Below are positions 60,966 through 64,000 of a stretch of 64,000 nt of DNA, piece by piece. This DNA is from Methylotenera_A sp046594915 (GTDB taxonomy: Bacteria; Pseudomonadota; Gammaproteobacteria; Burkholderiales; Methylophilaceae). Position numbers and translations under genes: made by a program. Each line of letters begins with the position of its first letter. Position 1 is the stretch's first letter. Where the stretch lies: contig JBKJRC010000014.1 of the NCBI GenBank assembly GCA_046594915.1, positions 124,001-188,000 of the forward strand, in the 5' to 3' direction. The notes under the pieces are model-generated. The model searched no databases. It was not told where the DNA came from and was given only the letters and a program-made list of their open reading frames with translations.

Positions 60966-61329
60966 TTAAATCCTATAAAAATTACAAACATATTTTAATT
61001 TCTACTAAGCTAAATTAAACCACATATTAAGGGCTGTAATTAATTTTAAGAGATGCGCTAGGCTTCACAACTATATTACTTCAATAAATTGAGTAAACAG
61101 AGAACAGTAAAGCTAAACAGATCAATAATTCCCGCTAGATAAATTTTAATACTCTATATAGTAATTTACGCCTTAAAACTTTATCAAGTTTCAGATAAAC
61201 GATTCCAAACAAATAAAAAGATTAACCAATTTTTTTTTGATGAAAAATTACTAATAAACACAATTCTTTATTGCTAATCATTCTCATTTAGATTAACATC
61301 TTACAATCTTTTAACCTTCGGTATTTTAT
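60966..61329. other. Intergenic region between P-type ATPase and siderophore receptor
   Basis: A 364-bp AT-rich divergent control region. It contains the Fur-box-like element at 61272-61286 before the receptor gene. No metal-responsive MerR-type palindrome could be identified for the ATPase. Confidence 0.6.
61272..61286. promoter_or_regulatory. Fur-box-like operator
   Basis: TGCTAATCATTCTCA matches the 7-1-7 Fur consensus TGATAATNATTATCA at 13 of the 15 positions (treating the centre as free). It ends 43 bp before the start codon of the siderophore receptor, the expected place for iron repression. Confidence 0.8.
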
Positions 61330-63546
61330 ATGTCTATTTTAATTTCTAATAACATCGATAATAAGCAACTGGGATCTACACATATTGTGCACAAATTATC
61401 CATAGTAAAACTTGCAGTGCGCAGTGTGCTCCTTGGATCAAGTCTAGCATTTTTAAGTCCTACAGTTGCCATGGCAGAGGTGTCTGTAGACCCAGAAATA
61501 GTTCTAGAAGAGGTTAATATCGTAGCACCTGCAATGAAAGACGACAGCCCTAAGGGATATAACGCTCAAAGAAGTAATACCGCTACCAAAACCGATACTA
61601 AATTAAACGATGTGCCGCAAGCAATTTCAGTAGTTACAAAAGATCAGATTCAAGATCAATCTATACAGAGCATGACGGAAGCTGTGCGCTATGTACCAGG
61701 GGTAACAGCCATTCAAGGAGAAGGTAACCGTGATGCAATTGTATTTAGAGGCAATGCGACTACTGGTGATTTTTTTGTGGATGGCACACGTGATGATGTA
61801 CAAACTTATCGCGATTTATATAATACAGATCGAATTGAGGTTCTCAAAGGCCCTAGCGGCATGATATTCGGACGTGGTGGTGCAGGCGGTGTAATCAATC
61901 GCGTGTCAAAAGAGGCAGGATGGCTCCCAATTAGTCAGTTTATAGGCACCTACGGCGCATATGATCAAAAACGAGTATCAGGAGATTATGGGCAAGCCAT
62001 TAATGATGAGATCGCTTTTCGTATCAATGCTGTCTATGAGGATTCAGGGTCATTCCGCGACGGTGTTAACCTAGAACGTTATGGTGTAACTCCTACATTC
62101 ACAATTAAACCAGATGAGAATTCCAAAATTGTATTGGGTATGGAATACTTTAAAGACAAACGTGTTACTGATAGAGGTGTGCCATCAGTCAATGGGGCAA
62201 ACAACTCAACCTTAAAAAATCGCCCTTTCAAAATTGGAAATGAAGATACGTTTTTCGGTAATGCCGATTTAAGCCCAACAGAAACAGAAACTGTGGCATT
62301 TAATGCCATGTTTGAAGAGGCTTTTGAAAACGGTATTAGCCTGAAAAACCGAACGCGTTTTGCTAGCTACGATAAATACTATGCTAATGTTTTTGCCAGG
62401 GGTCCTGTAAGAAACAATGGAACACTTCAACTTGGCGCTTATCGTGATGATACCAGGCGAGATAACATCATTAATCAAACCGATATTAGCTATTCCCTTA
62501 AAACAGGTAATCTTGAACATAAATTACTAGCTGGCGCAGAGTTTTCAGTTCAAGACACTGCAAATAAACGTTTAACTCCACCAGGTGGTGAAAATCTTGC
62601 AGGATCTGTTCCTAGCTCAAATCCGACAAGAACGGGCGTAATATTTAATACCCTATCACGCAAGCAAAGAAGTGATGTAACAGTTGCTGCCTTCTACTTA
62701 CAGGATCAAATTATTTTATCACCTAAATGGCAAGCAATAATTGGTTTACGTAACGATAATTTTGATACCGATTACACTAATGAATTAACCAACACTAATT
62801 TAAACGTTAGCGATAATCTATTATCGCCGCGTGCTGGTCTAATTTATAAACCAGTAGAACCAGTTTCAATATATGCAAATTACAGTGTGTCATATGTACC
62901 GCGTGCTGGCGATCAGTTAATTTCGTTAGATGTGAACAATGCATCTTTCAATCCTGAAAAATTCATTAATTATGAAGTTGGTGCAAAATGGGATTTAAAT
63001 CCTAATTTAAATGTTACAGCAGCTGTCTATAAACTTGAGCGTCAAAACGTTGCTGTTAATGATCCCAATATCCCTGGCCAATCTATTTTGGTAGATGGAC
63101 AAGAAACTAAAGGTGTGGAATTAAGCATTGCGGGCAATATCACTGATAAGTGGAGTGTTTTTGGCGGTTACGCTTTTCAGGATGGTGAATTAACAAAGGA
63201 TCAATCATCAACCATCCTTAAAGGTGCTGATTTGGCTCAAACACCAAGACACACATTTTCATTGTGGAACCGATACGATTTCAATGATATGTGGGGCGCA
63301 GCAATCGGTGTTGTTAGCCGGTCAGACATGTATGCTGCATTGCCCACCACAACAACCAGCACAATTTTACCTGGCTATACACGTTTAGATGCTGCAGTGT
63401 TTGCAAAACTAAATAAAAAGACCCGCTTACAAGTAAATCTTGAAAACCTTACAAACAAAGAATATGCGCTCTATGCACATACCAATAATAACATCAGCCC
63501 AGGCTCACCAATTACTGGGCGTGCTACATTAATATATGATTTTTAA
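61330..63546 (+). CDS. TonB-dependent siderophore receptor
   Basis: A 738-residue outer-membrane receptor. A long N-terminus with a signal sequence ends near VAMAEV. A plug domain follows (about residues 85-190: LNDVPQAISVVTKDQIQDQ, MTEAVRYVPGV, FVDGTRDDVQTYRDLYNTDRIEVLKGPSGMIFGRGGAGGVIN). A 22-strand barrel ends in a C-terminal Phe (ATLIYDF). The plug resembles catecholate/hydroxamate siderophore receptors (Fiu/FhuE type). A Fur box precedes it. The likely start could be further in than 61330, since the signal peptide is preceded by about 25 polar residues. Confidence 0.93.
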   Translation: MSILISNNIDNKQLGSTHIVHKLSIVKLAVRSVLLGSSLAFLSPTVAMAEVSVDPEIVLEEVNIVAPAMKDDSPKGYNAQRSNTATKTDTKLNDVPQAISVVTKDQIQDQSIQSMTEAVRYVPGVTAIQGEGNRDAIVFRGNATTGDFFVDGTRDDVQTYRDLYNTDRIEVLKGPSGMIFGRGGAGGVINRVSKEAGWLPISQFIGTYGAYDQKRVSGDYGQAINDEIAFRINAVYEDSGSFRDGVNLERYGVTPTFTIKPDENSKIVLGMEYFKDKRVTDRGVPSVNGANNSTLKNRPFKIGNEDTFFGNADLSPTETETVAFNAMFEEAFENGISLKNRTRFASYDKYYANVFARGPVRNNGTLQLGAYRDDTRRDNIINQTDISYSLKTGNLEHKLLAGAEFSVQDTANKRLTPPGGENLAGSVPSSNPTRTGVIFNTLSRKQRSDVTVAAFYLQDQIILSPKWQAIIGLRNDNFDTDYTNELTNTNLNVSDNLLSPRAGLIYKPVEPVSIYANYSVSYVPRAGDQLISLDVNNASFNPEKFINYEVGAKWDLNPNLNVTAAVYKLERQNVAVNDPNIPGQSILVDGQETKGVELSIAGNITDKWSVFGGYAFQDGELTKDQSSTILKGADLAQTPRHTFSLWNRYDFNDMWGAAIGVVSRSDMYAALPTTTTSTILPGYTRLDAAVFAKLNKKTRLQVNLENLTNKEYALYAHTNNNISPGSPITGRATLIYDF

Positions 63547-63712
63547 TTTAAAGAAATTTGCGGTAAATCTTTATAGAACTAACATCTAAATAGATACTTT
63601 ATTCTTAGAAGGTGTGGGATATTTATTGAGTTATACCACCGAGGATCCTGTTTAAATATATGATTTATTTATAAGCAAATAAATCTTATTGCTTGGCAGG
63701 ATTCACTCACTT

Positions 63713-64000
63713 TCAAAAAAACAAAGCGTAGGAAGCGGTAAAACCACGTGGAGATTCAGGTTGATCTCCACTTCCACCTGTAAATTCAAATTTAAGTAGT
63801 TGGGATGGATTTACACGCAATGTAGCACCAATAAGCCAACGTTCAAAAGATCCTTCATTAGGACGATTTAAAGACTCAATCCTTGTGATCCAATACCAAT
63901 CTCCTTTGATGGGAACAGCAGTTTGAATATATGCACCACTTCCTCCATAATTGCCTTTTGAAGTAATACGTTGAAAAGCCTCTCCACTTATCTCGATATC
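63713..64000 (-). CDS. Outer-membrane beta-barrel protein, C-terminal part (partial)
   Basis: The reverse strand is open from the right edge to a TGA at 63713 (95 residues). It shows alternating polar/hydrophobic strands (GDWYWITRIESLN, RWLIGATLRVN, QLLKFEFTGGSG) and ends GFTASYALFF with a terminal Phe, the typical signature of outer-membrane barrels. The family cannot be named from this fragment. It converges with the siderophore receptor gene and may belong to the same accessory metal-uptake region. Confidence 0.65.
   Translation of the reverse strand, partial: DIEISGEAFQRITSKGNYGGSGAYIQTAVPIKGDWYWITRIESLNRPNEGSFERWLIGATLRVNPSQLLKFEFTGGSGDQPESPRGFTASYALFF

Overview
The window looks like part of a betaproteobacterial chromosome, most probably a Methylophilaceae-type methylotroph (Methylotenera-like). 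This is inferred from gene order (ftsY-ftsE-ftsX...rpoH; ubiE-ubiJ-ubiB; lolB-ispE-tRNA-prs-rplY-pth-ychF), PEP-CTERM-like surface proteins and moderately low GC. No rRNA or species marker is present, so the family-level call is an inference.

Region 1 (1-31,603) is core chromosome: a partial glutathione S-transferase, glyoxalase I, ferredoxin, coaD, rsmD, a pair of M16 peptidases, the ftsY/ftsE/ftsX cell-division genes, rpoH, a dynamin-like GTPase, the ubiquinone genes ubiE-ubiJ-ubiB, a glycosyltransferase, mutM, a Gld-type ABC transporter operon, a TPR protein, and the lolB-to-ychF block with tRNA-Gln and tRNA-Met. Between ftsX and rpoH sit two near-duplicate PEP-CTERM-like genes enclosing a BrnT/BrnA toxin-antitoxin pair. 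rpoH carries a 17/18 CIRCE (HrcA) operator and appears to start at AUA/AUC rather than AUG.

Region 2 (31,604 to about 57,900) is a plasmid-like genomic island that begins right after tRNA-Met. Its left half is a compact, overlapping cluster of nucleic-acid or phosphate-ester processing enzymes built by repeated duplication: two calcineurin-type phosphoesterases, four small HAD phosphatases resembling the HAD domain of 'Swiss Army Knife' RNA-repair proteins, three DEDDh 3'-5' exonucleases, three copies of an unrecognised small family (here U), two PIN-like proteins, and several decayed copies. A perfect-consensus promoter followed about 150 nt later by an intrinsic terminator marks a probable small RNA inside the cluster. 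The right half holds plasmid functions: three different repeat arrays with about 32-bp spacing, a ParA/RHH pair, an RHH mobilisation accessory protein, a MobF relaxase-helicase and a TOPRIM primase-like protein. Probable defence or addiction genes follow: an OLD-family ATPase with a HEPN-like partner, and an Xre/nucleotidyltransferase pair. No integrase, Rep protein or type IV secretion gene was found, so the island may be a mobilisable remnant or continue beyond what I can recognise.

Region 3 (57,918-64,000) carries accessory metal functions: a YnfA-type membrane protein, a Zn/Cd/Pb-type P-ATPase with two tandem metal-binding domains, a TonB-dependent siderophore receptor behind a 13/15 Fur-box match, and the 3' end of an outer-membrane beta-barrel gene.

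Most novel candidates: (i) the MPE/HAD/DEDDh/U paralogue cluster with its embedded sRNA; (ii) the 45.6-46.3 kb iteron-like array, which has helical phasing and a degenerate 270-bp higher-order repeat; (iii) a 20-bp operator-like motif shared by the ParA/RHH and mobilisation operons; (iv) two genes whose best start is an AUA codon.
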